A DNA stretch of 19,303 nt from Natrialbaceae archaeon B1-Br10_E2g27 (GTDB taxonomy: Archaea > Halobacteriota > Halobacteria > Halobacteriales > Natrialbaceae): positions 1 through 19,303 of the forward strand of contig LKMM01000013.1 in NCBI GenBank assembly GCA_001563885.1. Reading direction: 5' to 3'. A model generated the notes under the pieces. It did no database searches and was not told the origin of the DNA. It saw only the letters and a list, made by a program, of their open reading frames with translations. The translations under genes and the position numbers were made by a program. Positions 1 to 7,868 of the stretch are shown here, in pieces (the first letter of the stretch is position 1; each line of letters opens with the position of its first letter).

Positions 1-71
1 ACGGCACGTTTCGCTAACTGAAATGCTTCCTCGACAAATCGGAGCAACCGAGACTTTGGGAGGGTCTGCAT
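1..71 (-). CDS. Transposase, N-terminal fragment (runs off window)
   Basis: The minus strand from an ATG at 69-71 reads MQTLPKSRLLRFVEEAFQLA, then KRA, and continues off the edge. This start resembles the opening of a group of haloarchaeal IS4/IS5-type DDE transposases that I recognise from memory. Only about 23 residues are visible, so no catalytic residue can be seen. It sits just inside the presumed terminal inverted repeat, as expected for a single-gene insertion sequence. The gene could be intact or broken outside the window. Confidence 0.65.
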   Translation of the reverse strand, partial: MQTLPKSRLLRFVEEAFQLAKRA

Positions 72-123
72 CTACTCAAACTATCGACTGAACCTGTAAC
101 TCACTAAGGATTTCAACAGAGCC
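1..123 (-). mobile_element. End of an insertion sequence (IS5-like), inserted in a PiT gene
   Basis: The first ~123 bases look like one terminus of an insertion sequence that continues off the left edge. Read on the minus strand, the outer end begins with GGCTCTGTTGAAATCC (forward 108-123), a plausible terminal inverted repeat. After a short leader, the transposase start codon follows at 71. Beyond 123 the sequence becomes, in frame, the inside of a phosphate permease. The exact boundary and the target-site duplication cannot be confirmed because the other end lies outside the window. The family assignment rests on the transposase N-terminus only. Confidence 0.65.
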
Positions 124-1198
124 GTCGATTTTCTTTTTTATTGGCGGCTGGACCGTCGGCCCGGCTGTCGTCGAAACCCTCGGCGAGGGAATTATCGCCG
201 AGGAGGGACTGCTCACGCTCGAGACGGGAATCGGTATTCTGTTTTTTATCGGCTTTGCCCTGTTTTTCGGCAACTTCTTTGGCGTGCCGGCCTCGACGTC
301 GATGACGGCCGTCGGTGCGATCGCCGGTCTGGGGCTGGCGACAGGCACGCTCAACTGGGCAACGATGGGCGAGATCGTCTCCTGGTGGGTCGTTGCACCG
401 ATCGTCGCCTTCTGGGTCAGCGGCGTCATCGGCCGCTATTTCTACACCAGAATCAACGAATGGGTCGCGATCTCTCGGCGTGAAACCCATATCTGGGTCG
501 TCGATCGCAAGTCGACTATCCCGCGGATTCGAGCGGTCGAGGGAACCGACCGCCGGGAGATCACCGGCTCGTTGATCGTCGTCGCCATCGGCTGTTATAT
601 GGCGTTTAGTTCGGGAGCCTCGAACGTCGCAAACGCCGTTGCCCCACTTGTCGGCAGCGGTGCCTTGGAGTTCGATCCGGAGACGGCCGCCGGCACCTTC
701 ACCGGGATGGAGTGGGGTGTCATCATCGCCGGCGTCGCCGTCACCATCGGCGCGTTCACCATCGCTCGTCGCACACTCGAGACGATGGGCAACGATATTA
801 CAAACCTGCCGCTGACTGCGGCGGTGATCGTCATGACCGTCTCGGCGACGATCGTGACGCTGTTGTCGGCGATCGGCATCCCCGTCCAGCTCGTGATCGT
901 CGCGACGATGAGTATCGTCGGGTTGGGCTGGGGTCGTGCAACCCGGACGACCACGGTTTCGGATGCAGTGCGCGGTCGCGAAGAGACGACGGTCTCCGTT
1001 GGTGCGCTGACTGCTGAGGAAGAAGGCGAGCAAGCGCCTGCGATCGGCGAAGAGAAAGTCGAGGACATCCCAAAAGCTTCTGAACTGTTCGACCCCTCGA
1101 CCACCGCGCGTGTGATCCTCATCCAGAATTTCGTTCCGGTCCTCGCCACGATCGGTGCCTTTCTGACGTTCCGGTTTGTCCCCATCTTCGGACTGTAG
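124..1198 (+). pseudogene. Inorganic phosphate transporter (PiT family), 5' end removed by IS
   Basis: PiT permeases import inorganic phosphate across the cytoplasmic membrane and carry two copies of a GANDVANA-type signature. The second copy is present here (GASNVANAVAPLVGSG, bases ~619-666), in a protein of successive hydrophobic helices with an acidic loop before the last helix. The frame is open from base 92, but family-like sequence starts only about base 131 (FFFIGGWTVGP). The family normally has roughly 40-50 more residues ahead of this, including the first signature and first helix. Those would lie on the far side of the insertion sequence. A GTG at 284 could start a 304-residue piece, but it would begin inside the transporter core and lack further helices. 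I therefore call it a disrupted gene. It ends with TAG at 1196-1198. Confidence 0.75.
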
Positions 1199-1363
1199 TT
1201 GTGACCGGTTCGGTCAAACCCAACAATATCACACATCAGCACGCAAAAATTGCTGGAGTAAGATCCAAAGAGCGCAATATAACAACCTCGACGCCAAAAT
1301 AGCGGACGTTTCTCCACGCAATTCCAGAATCTATCGGCAAAAACGATTGAGGATCGAACAGCA

Positions 1364-1372
1364 AGCTATACC
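1364..1372 (+). promoter_or_regulatory. Possible TATA box of the ferredoxin gene
   Basis: The motif GCTATACCA lies about 30 bases before the ATG at 1399, the distance expected for a TATA box driving a leaderless or nearly leaderless haloarchaeal transcript. The rest of the 200-base spacer (1199-1398) is relatively A+T-rich and shows no ORF of its own. Confidence 0.35.
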
Positions 1373-1398
1373 AGTACGGGACGTGAACCCTCACAGTG

Positions 1399-1788
1399 AT
1401 GCCCACGGTAGAATACCTCAACTACGAAGTAGTGGACGACGAAGGCTGGGACATTTACGACGACGACATCTTCTCGGAGGCCGCAGACGCTGGTCTCGAC
1501 GGAGAAGATTACGGCTCACTCGAGGTCGCCGAAGGCGAATACATCCTCGAGGCAGCCGAAGCACAGGGCTATGACTGGCCGTTCTCGTGCCGTGCTGGCG
1601 CGTGTGCAAACTGTGCTGCAATCGTCGTCGAGGGCGAAATCGAAATGGACATGCAACAGATCCTCTCCGATGAGGAAGTCGAGGACAAAAACGTCCGCCT
1701 GACCTGCATCGGCTCGGCCGAGACTGACGAGGTCAAGATCGTCTACAACGCAAAACACCTCGACTACCTGCAAAACCGCGTCATTTAA
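1399..1788 (+). CDS. fer: Halophilic [2Fe-2S] ferredoxin
   Basis: The protein is a soluble plant-type ferredoxin of 129 residues. It is the expected cytoplasmic electron carrier for haloarchaeal 2-oxoacid:ferredoxin oxidoreductases and related redox enzymes. The cluster ligands are Cys64, Cys69, Cys72 (CRAGACANC) and Cys103, with the spacing seen in Halobacterium ferredoxin. The ~30-residue acidic N-terminal insertion (DDEGWDIYDDDIFSEAADAG) is the hallmark of halophile ferredoxins and gives a strongly acidic surface. The start is the ATG at 1399, which gives the MPTVEYLNYE start usual in this family; a GTG directly before it at 1396 is less likely. It is monocistronic, since the neighbour downstream is convergent. 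The length matches the family. Confidence 0.95.
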   Translation: MPTVEYLNYEVVDDEGWDIYDDDIFSEAADAGLDGEDYGSLEVAEGEYILEAAEAQGYDWPFSCRAGACANCAAIVVEGEIEMDMQQILSDEEVEDKNVRLTCIGSAETDEVKIVYNAKHLDYLQNRVI

Positions 1789-1856
1789 ACTGACGCTTCC
1801 GTTCACATTTTTTGAAAGTTCGCCTCGAGCGAACGCTCCGTTGGGTTGCCAAAGCA

Positions 1857-3098
1857 CTACCGACCGAGGTCTTCGTGTGCACTCGCGAGGTGTCGTGAAG
1901 AAAGTGCACCGAGCAAGGACAGTTCGCCCGCCAGGGTTGCGACGGCGATCACTTCGGCCAGCGCGTCGGCGTTTGTGCCCGGTGGATCACCGCCACCACG
2001 GAGGCCAAGCACCTCGAGGGCTTCGGCCTGGGCGGGCAATCGGGTCCCTCCACCGACGGTGCCGACCTCGAGTGAGGCAAGCGAGACGGCCGCATAGAGG
2101 TCACCGTCGCGGGTGTCCATCGTGGTGATCGTATTGGCACCCTCGACGACCTGGGCTTCGTCCTGGCCCGTCGCGAGGAAGGCGGCGGCGACGACGTTTG
2201 CGGCGTGGGCGTTGAAGCCGAGCGCACCGGCTTTAGCGCTGCCGGTGAGGTTTTTCCGGGTGTTGGCCTCGACGATGGCCTCTGGAGTGGTATGCAGTCG
2301 GTCCTCGACGAGGTCCCCCGGAATGCAGACATCGGCAGTCACGGATCGGCCACGGCCCTCGACGGCGTTGATCGCGGCTGGTTTTTTATCCGAACAGAGA
2401 TTGCCCGAGAGGGCAACGAGCGAGGCGGGCGTCTCGCGTTCGACGACCTCGCAGGCCTCGGCGGTGGCGATGGTCGCCATATTCATCCCCATCGCGTCTT
2501 TGGTGTCATACGCAAATCGCAGGTAGACGGAGTCGCCGACCACGTATGGTTCGATTCCCAGCAACTCGCCATGACTGGTCGTCGATTCGGCAGCGTCCCT
2601 GAGGGCCGTTACGTTCTCGCCGACCCACTCGACGGTCTCGGCGGCGTCGGCGACGCCCTCGACGCGAAACACCGGCGCACGGGTCATCCCGCTTTTGGTG
2701 ACGCGAGCGCTGGCTCCGCCCGCCGCGTCGATCACCGACAGTCCGCGGTTGACCGATGCCAGCAACGCCCCTTCGGTCGTCGCAAGCGGGAGGTAGTACT
2801 CCCCGGACGCGGCGGCGTCTGCCGTCTCACTCGAGGGCTGTGAGTTGCGGTTGACTGCAACCGGCCCGACGACCCCCAGCGGAATCTGGGTCGCGCCGAT
2901 CATATTTTCGATGTTTGCCTCGGCGGTTTCGGCCGGGAACGCATACTCACCGATCGTCTCGAGGGAGACCCCCGTCTTGCGTTCGATCACGAGTCGGCGG
3001 GCCGTCGCGGCGGTATCGTGGTCGGCGTGATCCTCGAGTTCGTGGATACGAAGGTCGCCGTCGCAGACGCGATCGGCGAGATCGTCGGCGGATGTCAT
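1857..3098 (-). CDS. hmgA: 3-hydroxy-3-methylglutaryl-CoA reductase (class I)
   Basis: This enzyme reduces HMG-CoA to mevalonate with NADPH, the committed step of the mevalonate pathway that supplies archaeal isoprenoid lipids. It is the target of statins in haloarchaea. The 413-residue protein has the class I landmarks in order: ENMIGATQIPLGVVGP at ~64-79, TTEGALLAS with catalytic Glu109, DAMGMNM at ~201-207, DKKPAAINAVEGRG with the catalytic Lys near 238-239, GQDEAQ with Asp313, GTVGGGTRLPAQ at 346-357, and a C-terminal His408 in LASAHEDL. It has no membrane anchor, as usual for archaeal forms. The start is the ATG at 3096-3098; a weak TATA-like CCTTAGGG lies ~27 bases upstream. It follows tyrS by 44 bases on the same strand, so read-through is possible. 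Confidence 0.95.
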   Translation of the reverse strand: MTSADDLADRVCDGDLRIHELEDHADHDTAATARRLVIERKTGVSLETIGEYAFPAETAEANIENMIGATQIPLGVVGPVAVNRNSQPSSETADAAASGEYYLPLATTEGALLASVNRGLSVIDAAGGASARVTKSGMTRAPVFRVEGVADAAETVEWVGENVTALRDAAESTTSHGELLGIEPYVVGDSVYLRFAYDTKDAMGMNMATIATAEACEVVERETPASLVALSGNLCSDKKPAAINAVEGRGRSVTADVCIPGDLVEDRLHTTPEAIVEANTRKNLTGSAKAGALGFNAHAANVVAAAFLATGQDEAQVVEGANTITTMDTRDGDLYAAVSLASLEVGTVGGGTRLPAQAEALEVLGLRGGGDPPGTNADALAEVIAVATLAGELSLLGALSSRHLASAHEDLGR

Positions 3099-3142
3099 GG
3101 CTCAGCCAACGACCTGTCGGCCCTAAGGATTGCTGATTCGGG

Positions 3143-4123
3143 TCAGGCTCGAAGCTCTTCGAGTGCCGTTCGGCCGGGTGCGATCAGCTCGTCGAGATAG
3201 GTCGCGAGCGTGCTCTTTGCGTCTGCAGGGTGGAGGTCGCCGGATTCGAGGTCTGTGGCGAGTGTCTCGTAGTCCTCGTAGGTGAGGTTGCCGCCGTATT
3301 TCTCGGGCCGTTCGACCGTAATCTCCTCGAAGCGAGGAAAGACGTGGTACTCGAACAACTCGAGGACGGGATTCTCGAGGTCGTCTTCGGGATCCCGCGT
3401 CGGTGGACAAAACGCCGAGTTGACCTTCTGTTCGATGTCGTCGGTCGAATCTTCCATCGAGATGGTAACGCCATCGCTCGAGGACATCTTGCCCTCGCCG
3501 CTCGTGAGGTCGGCGACGATCGGCGTGTGTAGACACGGCCGGGCCTCATAGCCGAGGTCGGGCACTTCCTCGCGGTGGAGCATGTGGACTTTGCGCTGAT
3601 CTAAGCCGCCAACGGCCAGATCTAGATCGAGATACTCGATGTCGAGTGCCTGCATCAGGGGATAGACGAGATGGCTGACTTTCGCCGTCTCGTCGCCGGC
3701 CAGTTCGGCCATCGCCCGCTGGGCGCGGTTTATCGTCGTCGAGAGCTCGAGTTCGTGTAAGTCGAGGGTATACTCTTCATCGAGTTGGAACTCCGAGCCG
3801 TAGACGAACTCGGTTGCGTCTTCCTCGAGACCGTAGGCGATAAACTGGGCTTTCATCCGTTCTGCGGTCTCGCGGATCTCCTCGAAAGAGCCCTTCCCGT
3901 TTAAGTAGGCATGGACGTCCGCGAGCAAGACGACGACGTCCATCCCGGCGTCCTGGAGGTCGATGAGTTTGTTCGCCGTCAGCAGGTGCCCGATGTGGAG
4001 CACGCCCGAGGGTTCGTAGCCGACGTAGGCCCGTTTGCCGTTGGGATCGTCGGCTAACTCCCGGACCTCCTCGTCGGTGACGACCTCTGCTGCGTTTCGC
4101 GTGATCAGGTCGTAGGTATCCAT
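3143..4123 (-). CDS. tyrS: Tyrosyl-tRNA synthetase
   Basis: This class I aminoacyl-tRNA synthetase charges tRNA-Tyr in the cytoplasm. The protein has 326 residues, typical of compact archaeal TyrRS lacking the bacterial C-terminal S4 domain. Visible landmarks are YVGYEPSG at 33-40 with a likely tyrosine-binding Tyr36, HIGH at 43-46, YPLMQALD at 154-161 (Tyr154, Gln158 and Asp161 in the substrate pocket by analogy with the Methanocaldococcus enzyme), Gln176, and GKMSSS at 211-216. The open frame extends far upstream to 4516, but that sequence has no family similarity and overlaps another gene. The ATG at 4121-4123 gives the expected N-terminus and has a good TATA box at the right distance. TrpRS, the nearest relative, is excluded by the substrate-pocket residues. 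Confidence 0.95.
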   Translation of the reverse strand: MDTYDLITRNAAEVVTDEEVRELADDPNGKRAYVGYEPSGVLHIGHLLTANKLIDLQDAGMDVVVLLADVHAYLNGKGSFEEIRETAERMKAQFIAYGLEEDATEFVYGSEFQLDEEYTLDLHELELSTTINRAQRAMAELAGDETAKVSHLVYPLMQALDIEYLDLDLAVGGLDQRKVHMLHREEVPDLGYEARPCLHTPIVADLTSGEGKMSSSDGVTISMEDSTDDIEQKVNSAFCPPTRDPEDDLENPVLELFEYHVFPRFEEITVERPEKYGGNLTYEDYETLATDLESGDLHPADAKSTLATYLDELIAPGRTALEELRA

Positions 4124-4148
4124 CACTACCCGAGTGGAATCAGCGGAC

Positions 4149-4158
4149 GAATTTATGC
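4149..4158 (-). promoter_or_regulatory. TATA box of tyrS
   Basis: On the minus strand CGCATAAATT lies about 28-31 bases before the tyrS ATG (4123), preceded by a purine-rich AAGAACG that could act as a BRE. The spacing suits a leaderless or very short-leader transcript, and supports choosing this ATG over the much longer open frame. Confidence 0.5.
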
Positions 4159-4211
4159 GTTCTTGAACGCCCGCCGGCGTCGACCGGCACCCGGAGACGG
4201 CCCGCGAGCGG

Positions 4212-4482
4212 TTAGAACGGTTTGAGTACCCCTTCGACGCGATCTCTGGCCGTCCCCGCGAGGTAGCCGGTTGCCGCGCCGACGCCGGCACCGACGGCAC
4301 CGCCAGCGGGACCAGCGACGCCGCCGACTTTCCCGCCCAGTTTCGCTCCCTTGGCCGCCCCACGGGAGGCGTGTTCGGATCGCATACATGGTGGTGTGAG
4401 CGATGGCATAGCCGGCAGTTCGAACGCCGAGAAAATAATCGTTGGCCCGCACGTCGTCGAAGACGTTCTCTGGGTAGGCCAC
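4212..4482 (-). pseudogene. Small glycine-zipper protein, apparently frameshifted
   Basis: I do not recognise this family. Two overlapping frames together look like one small protein. The first opens at a GTG at 4482 (AYPENVFDDVRANDYFLGV...) and looks coding for ~36 codons, to about 4375. It then turns arginine-rich, as out-of-frame haloarchaeal DNA does, and runs to 4153. The second begins to look real in the same place (an ATG at 4385 exists) and gives a 57-residue glycine-rich segment with GGKVGGVAGPAGGAVGAGVG, a glycine zipper, ending in RDRVEGVLKPF at 4212. Joining them needs one base to be skipped. The alternatives are an independent 57-residue protein from 4385, or a sequencing error. 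The gene follows the amidase gene by 30 bases and is probably co-transcribed with it. Confidence 0.5.
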
Positions 4483-4512
4483 GGCACAAGCAGTAATCGC
4501 TCGAGCAGCCTG

Positions 4513-5496
4513 TCAACCCACGGCCGCCTCGAGAAACGAGAAGGGGGCGGCAGTGACAAGCTGATCGGAGACGTTCCCGGCGAACGTCGTCGACTGGTCG
4601 GGACCGAGCTCGAGCATCCGGGTGTCGGCTTCGAAATCGATGTCGTCGAGTTCGAGCCAGAAGGCATTCGGCATCAGAGCCGATTCGAAGTAGTAGATTC
4701 CGTCCTTGTGATCTGCAACCGTCCGCCAGCGCGTCGAGGAGATGTGTGGCTGGTCAGGGGTCGAAATTCCGTAGGGTACCGAGGCGTTTCGAAGGACGCT
4801 GAAGACGCCGGCGGTTGCCGTTTGCCGATCCTCGAGCGTGGGAATAGCGTCGACGTAGAAGCGAGCCCGAACGAATCGGTCGGCAGGTCGGTTCGTCCCT
4901 GGCAGCATGACGGTACCGCCGATCTCTTCCCAGTACTCAGCCAGGGCAAGTTGGTCCTCAAACGTCGGCGAGTTGGTCATCACCTGGTACTCGCGGTCGT
5001 GGTGGACGACGAGTTCACCATCGAGGAACTCGACGATTGCACTGTCGCCGGTAGCATCCGACAGCGAGAGGTGCAACGTCGCGAGTCGATCCTCACCCGG
5101 CACGTGATCGGTCACGATCACGAACTCCTCGTTGCGAATGTGTTCGAGTGCCTCCGCGACGGTAGCAAAGTTATCGAGAAGATACTGGGCCCAGACTGAA
5201 AGCGACATTGCAGGTTCCTCACCATCCCAGTCCGGATACACCGATTCGGAGAGCCACAGGAGGTTCGCAACCAGCCCCGCTTCGTTCATCCCATCGGTCG
5301 TGGCAACGTCGTATGCGGTCGCGACCACGCTTCCGTACTGGGCACTCCAGGTTACCGAGTTCGGACCCGCCCGCCCGTCGCGTTCGATCCCGCGGGGAAA
5401 CGCCCAGATGTTCGTGCCGATGTCTTCTTTCCAATCCATCGACCGGCCGGTAAGTACCCGGCCACCATCGCCGAGATAGACCACTCGAGTACACAT
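4513..5496 (-). CDS. Choloylglycine hydrolase / penicillin acylase-family amidase (Ntn hydrolase)
   Basis: Members cleave linear amide bonds (conjugated bile salts, penicillin V, N-acyl homoserine lactones) using an N-terminal cysteine exposed after removal of Met1. Here Met1-Cys2 is intact. The other catalytic positions are visible: Arg18 and Asp21 in GRSMDW, Asn71 in MNEAGL, Asn175 in MTNSP, and Arg210 in DRFVRARF. The 327-residue length is normal for the family. No signal peptide is visible, and Cys2 must become the N-terminus, so the enzyme is probably cytoplasmic. The start is the ATG at 5494-5496, fixed by the nucleophile. The substrate is unknown; bile salts are unlikely for a salt-lake archaeon, and acyl amides or acyl-homoserine-lactone-like compounds are only guesses. 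Confidence 0.88.
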   Translation of the reverse strand: MCTRVVYLGDGGRVLTGRSMDWKEDIGTNIWAFPRGIERDGRAGPNSVTWSAQYGSVVATAYDVATTDGMNEAGLVANLLWLSESVYPDWDGEEPAMSLSVWAQYLLDNFATVAEALEHIRNEEFVIVTDHVPGEDRLATLHLSLSDATGDSAIVEFLDGELVVHHDREYQVMTNSPTFEDQLALAEYWEEIGGTVMLPGTNRPADRFVRARFYVDAIPTLEDRQTATAGVFSVLRNASVPYGISTPDQPHISSTRWRTVADHKDGIYYFESALMPNAFWLELDDIDFEADTRMLELGPDQSTTFAGNVSDQLVTAAPFSFLEAAVG

Positions 5497-5635
5497 CAGC
5501 GTTCGACCTCCCCAGCGACGGTCGGTGCCCGTTTCTGTGTAGTCTCCATGTCTATAGGTCCCACATCGATCGGCCTAATAAGCATTTCACACGAGGGGTC
5601 ATACGTCTCAGACGAGAAGCGAGCGCAGCGCGGAG

Positions 5636-6412
5636 TTACAGGCCGCCTCGAATCCGCGCTTCCGCGGCCTCGAGTGCCTGTTCCCGGTCGAACGACTCGA
5701 CGATTGCCCGGAGTTCGTCGGTATCGGCGTCCGCAAGCGTTAGAGCGTGCTCGGTCATATTCGGCACCGCCCGGATGATGTTGTCGACGATCGGTATCTC
5801 CGCAACCTGTGGGGAACGCGAGAGCGGATTGAGGTCGATGACGATTTCGGTTTTCCCCATGGCCTCGAGGGCTTCGGCCCGGTCGCCGTCCTCGAGTGGG
5901 ACGACGACGACGTCGGCCTCGTAGATGCCGTCTTCGTCGACTTTCGCCCGCTGATGGTCGAGATTCGGAATGCGGGCATCGGCCTCGAGGCCTTTGACGT
6001 CGGTCGCGCCGTGTTCGCGGAGGTGGTCGGCGATCGCCTGCATGCGCTCTGGCGTCCGGTTAAAGAGGTTGATCTCGAGGTCAGCATCGACGGCTGCCGC
6101 GAGATCGACCATCTCGCCGGGCACCAGTGCTGCGACGTTGCCGTTGATCGAGAGGACGGGATGGTCTGCGAGCAACAGGTGTGCTGCGGCCGCGCGCTCG
6201 GCTTTCCGTGCGCTTGGAATCGTCTCCTCGCCAAGCAGGTAATCGAAGGCGCTCCCCCGCCCTTCGGCGTGCATCCCCTGAAGATGGGTAATTCCCTTCT
6301 CGACGCCCGTCTCGATGCGGTGGCGGGTGAGCAAATCCTGATACCGGGGATGATCCTCCGGAAGCTCGTCTTCGTGTTCGATCGTCGCCGAAACCGTCTC
6401 GTGCTCGCTCAC
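5636..6412 (-). CDS. 4-phosphopantoate--beta-alanine ligase (phosphopantothenate synthetase)
   Basis: This archaeal CoA enzyme (formerly DUF137) joins 4-phosphopantoate and beta-alanine with ATP to make 4'-phosphopantothenate. It works after pantoate kinase, which is encoded 1.5 kb away in this window. The highly conserved stretches are present: HPRYQDLLTRHRIETGVEKG at 21-40, GMHAEGRGSAFDYLLGEET at 46-64, INGNVAALVPGE at 89-100, NLFNRTPERM at 115-124, IVIDLNPLSRSPQVA at 190-204 and VDNIIRAVPNMTEHA at 209-223. I chose the GTG at 6410-6412, giving 258 residues (MSEHETVS...), close to the family length. The frame extends to an ATG at 6469, but those 19 residues are unlike the family, and a TATA-like TTTTTGAT lies ~26 bases before the GTG. 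Confidence 0.92.
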   Translation of the reverse strand: MSEHETVSATIEHEDELPEDHPRYQDLLTRHRIETGVEKGITHLQGMHAEGRGSAFDYLLGEETIPSARKAERAAAAHLLLADHPVLSINGNVAALVPGEMVDLAAAVDADLEINLFNRTPERMQAIADHLREHGATDVKGLEADARIPNLDHQRAKVDEDGIYEADVVVVPLEDGDRAEALEAMGKTEIVIDLNPLSRSPQVAEIPIVDNIIRAVPNMTEHALTLADADTDELRAIVESFDREQALEAAEARIRGGL

Positions 6413-6432
6413 GACCGGATTCTCGAGGTGAA

Positions 6433-6446
6433 CGATCAAAAACCGA
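6433..6446 (-). promoter_or_regulatory. Possible TATA box of phosphopantothenate synthetase
   Basis: The minus strand reads TCGGTTTTTGATCG, centred about 26 bases before the GTG at 6412. This fits a leaderless transcript starting at the GTG and would place the 6469 ATG upstream of the transcription start. Confidence 0.35.
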
Positions 6447-6500
6447 CCGATCCACAGGTTGATAGCCATGCCTGGAAATCACAGACAGAACATCGATCAG

Positions 6501-6510
6501 TTTATTTTCA
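6501..6510 (+). promoter_or_regulatory. Possible TATA box of the AI-2E-family gene
   Basis: TTTATTTTCA lies ~30-38 bases before the ATG at 6539, in the 126-base divergent gap between this gene and phosphopantothenate synthetase. It is the most A+T-rich stretch there. A second candidate, TTGTATAC, is too close to the ATG to serve. Confidence 0.4.
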
Positions 6511-6538
6511 TTTCTGTCGAAGGGTCTTGTATACGCAA

Positions 6539-7855
6539 ATGAACGAAAAGCGAGCCGTCATCGCCCTGTTCGGTATCGGCGTCGCCATCGTCACGGCCTA
6601 CGTCGCCTACCGATTCATCGCCGCCCTCACCGTCGCCGTCTTTCTGTACTACTCGATGCGACGGTTTTACTACTGGCTCGAGCGCCTCCAACTCCCGGCC
6701 CAGGTTCGAGCGGGACTGGTGATTTCGTTTCTGGCCGTGCCGCTTTTGTTCTTGCTCAGTTACACATTTCTCCTGCTCGTCGTCGAACTTCGGAACGTCG
6801 TGGCCACCTACCCCATCGCCGAGACGCTTCCCGACGACGTCGAGTGGGTCAGACAGTTCGACGAACCGCCGGAGTTGACTGTCCAGGGAGCACTCGCCGC
6901 CTACGAATCGGGAACGTTCGATCCCGTGATCGAGTTCACCATCGACCACGCGACAGTGCTGACGGGACTCGTCACGAGTTTCCTGCTCAACTTGCTGATC
7001 ACCGTCGTCGTCACCTACTACCTCCTGATCGACGGCTCGAAGGTCCACGACTGGCTGCTTCGGTTCGACGACGACGCCATCGTTCGGGAGTACCTAGAGG
7101 CCGTCGACGAGGAACTCGAGGCCGTCCTCTTTGGCAACCTGCTCAACGTCATCATCATCTCGATTGTCGCAGTTATTACCTTCATGGGGTACAACCTCGT
7201 TGCTCCGTCGGCCGTCGAGATACCGTATCCTGCACTCGCGGGTGCGCTCACCGGAATCGCGAGTCTGATCCCCGTTGTCGGGATGAAAATCGTCTACGTC
7301 CCCGTTGCACTCGCGCCAGCGGCTCGAGTCGCCATGGATGGTGAACTGGGGATGCTCGTCTATCTCGTGGGCTTTCTCGTGCTTGCGGTCGTCGTCGTCG
7401 ATACCATCCCCGACCTCGTGCTCAGACCGTATCTAAGCGGCAAGCGCACCCACGTTGGCCTCCTGATGCTTGCATACATCGTCGGCCCCGTCGTCTTTGG
7501 CTTCTACGGGCTCTTTTTGGCACCAATCATCCTCGTCGTCGGCCTGACGTTCGCCGACACCGCACTCCCACGATTGCTCGGAGCCGACCCACCACAGCCA
7601 GGTCCGAGCCCCGTCGCCGAACCGGACTCCCAACCAGCACTCGAGACGATTCCGAAGGTAGGAGCCGAACCCGGCTCACAGCAGACAGTGGGCACAGACC
7701 ACGGTACGGTCGCTGATACGAACGAACAGCCATCGCCAACCGGAAACGAACCGGCACCAAACGGCGAACGGACGCCAACCGCCGAGACGGAGATCGAATC
7801 CCGACTCGAGGACGACAGTTCCGGTCCTGACTCCGAAGCTCCCTCGAGCCGGTAG
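6539..7855 (+). CDS. AI-2E/PerM-family membrane transporter
   Basis: The protein is a multi-helix inner membrane protein of 438 residues. Hydrophobic segments appear at about 7-38, 58-83, 141-165, 200-222, 230-262, 270-290 and 305-338. The loop at ~90-140 is acidic, and the conserved C-terminal region PDLVLRPYLSGKRTHVGLL followed by GPVVFGFYGLFLAPIIL matches the family. Members have been linked to autoinducer-2 export, or to Na+/H+ antiport in halophiles, so the family name does not prove the substrate. The final ~90 residues (from ~348) form a low-complexity Pro/Glu/Ser/Thr tail, probably disordered and cytoplasmic. The open frame runs back to 5747, but that part is antisense to the neighbouring gene; the ATG at 6539 begins the hydrophobic protein. 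It ends 13 bases before the convergent pantoate kinase stop. Confidence 0.88.
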   Translation: MNEKRAVIALFGIGVAIVTAYVAYRFIAALTVAVFLYYSMRRFYYWLERLQLPAQVRAGLVISFLAVPLLFLLSYTFLLLVVELRNVVATYPIAETLPDDVEWVRQFDEPPELTVQGALAAYESGTFDPVIEFTIDHATVLTGLVTSFLLNLLITVVVTYYLLIDGSKVHDWLLRFDDDAIVREYLEAVDEELEAVLFGNLLNVIIISIVAVITFMGYNLVAPSAVEIPYPALAGALTGIASLIPVVGMKIVYVPVALAPAARVAMDGELGMLVYLVGFLVLAVVVVDTIPDLVLRPYLSGKRTHVGLLMLAYIVGPVVFGFYGLFLAPIILVVGLTFADTALPRLLGADPPQPGPSPVAEPDSQPALETIPKVGAEPGSQQTVGTDHGTVADTNEQPSPTGNEPAPNGERTPTAETEIESRLEDDSSGPDSEAPSSR

Positions 7856-7868
7856 TATGAGCCCGTCC

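Noticed and set aside
113..1033. Long minus-strand frame opposite the PiT gene (306 codons)
   Set aside because: Composition is Asp/Arg-rich without structure, typical of antisense shadow in high-G+C haloarchaeal genes.
1202..1216. TGACCG-GTT-CGGTCA hairpin just after the PiT stop
   Set aside because: Six-base stem with a three-base loop and no T-run after it; too weak to call a terminator in archaeal DNA.
4124..4516. Upstream extension of the TyrRS frame to a 457-residue protein
   Set aside because: No similarity to the family, overlaps the small glycine-zipper gene, and a TATA box sits inside it 28-31 bases before the accepted ATG.
5747..6538. Plus-strand open frame that extends the AI-2E-family protein to 702 residues
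   Set aside because: This part is antisense to phosphopantothenate synthetase and reads as shadow; the hydrophobic family-like protein begins at the ATG at 6539 after a TATA-like box.
6539..7855. Autoinducer-2 quorum-sensing exporter
   Set aside because: The family name is AI-2E, but no luxS or lsr gene is nearby and members in halophiles can be ion antiporters, so no quorum role is claimed.
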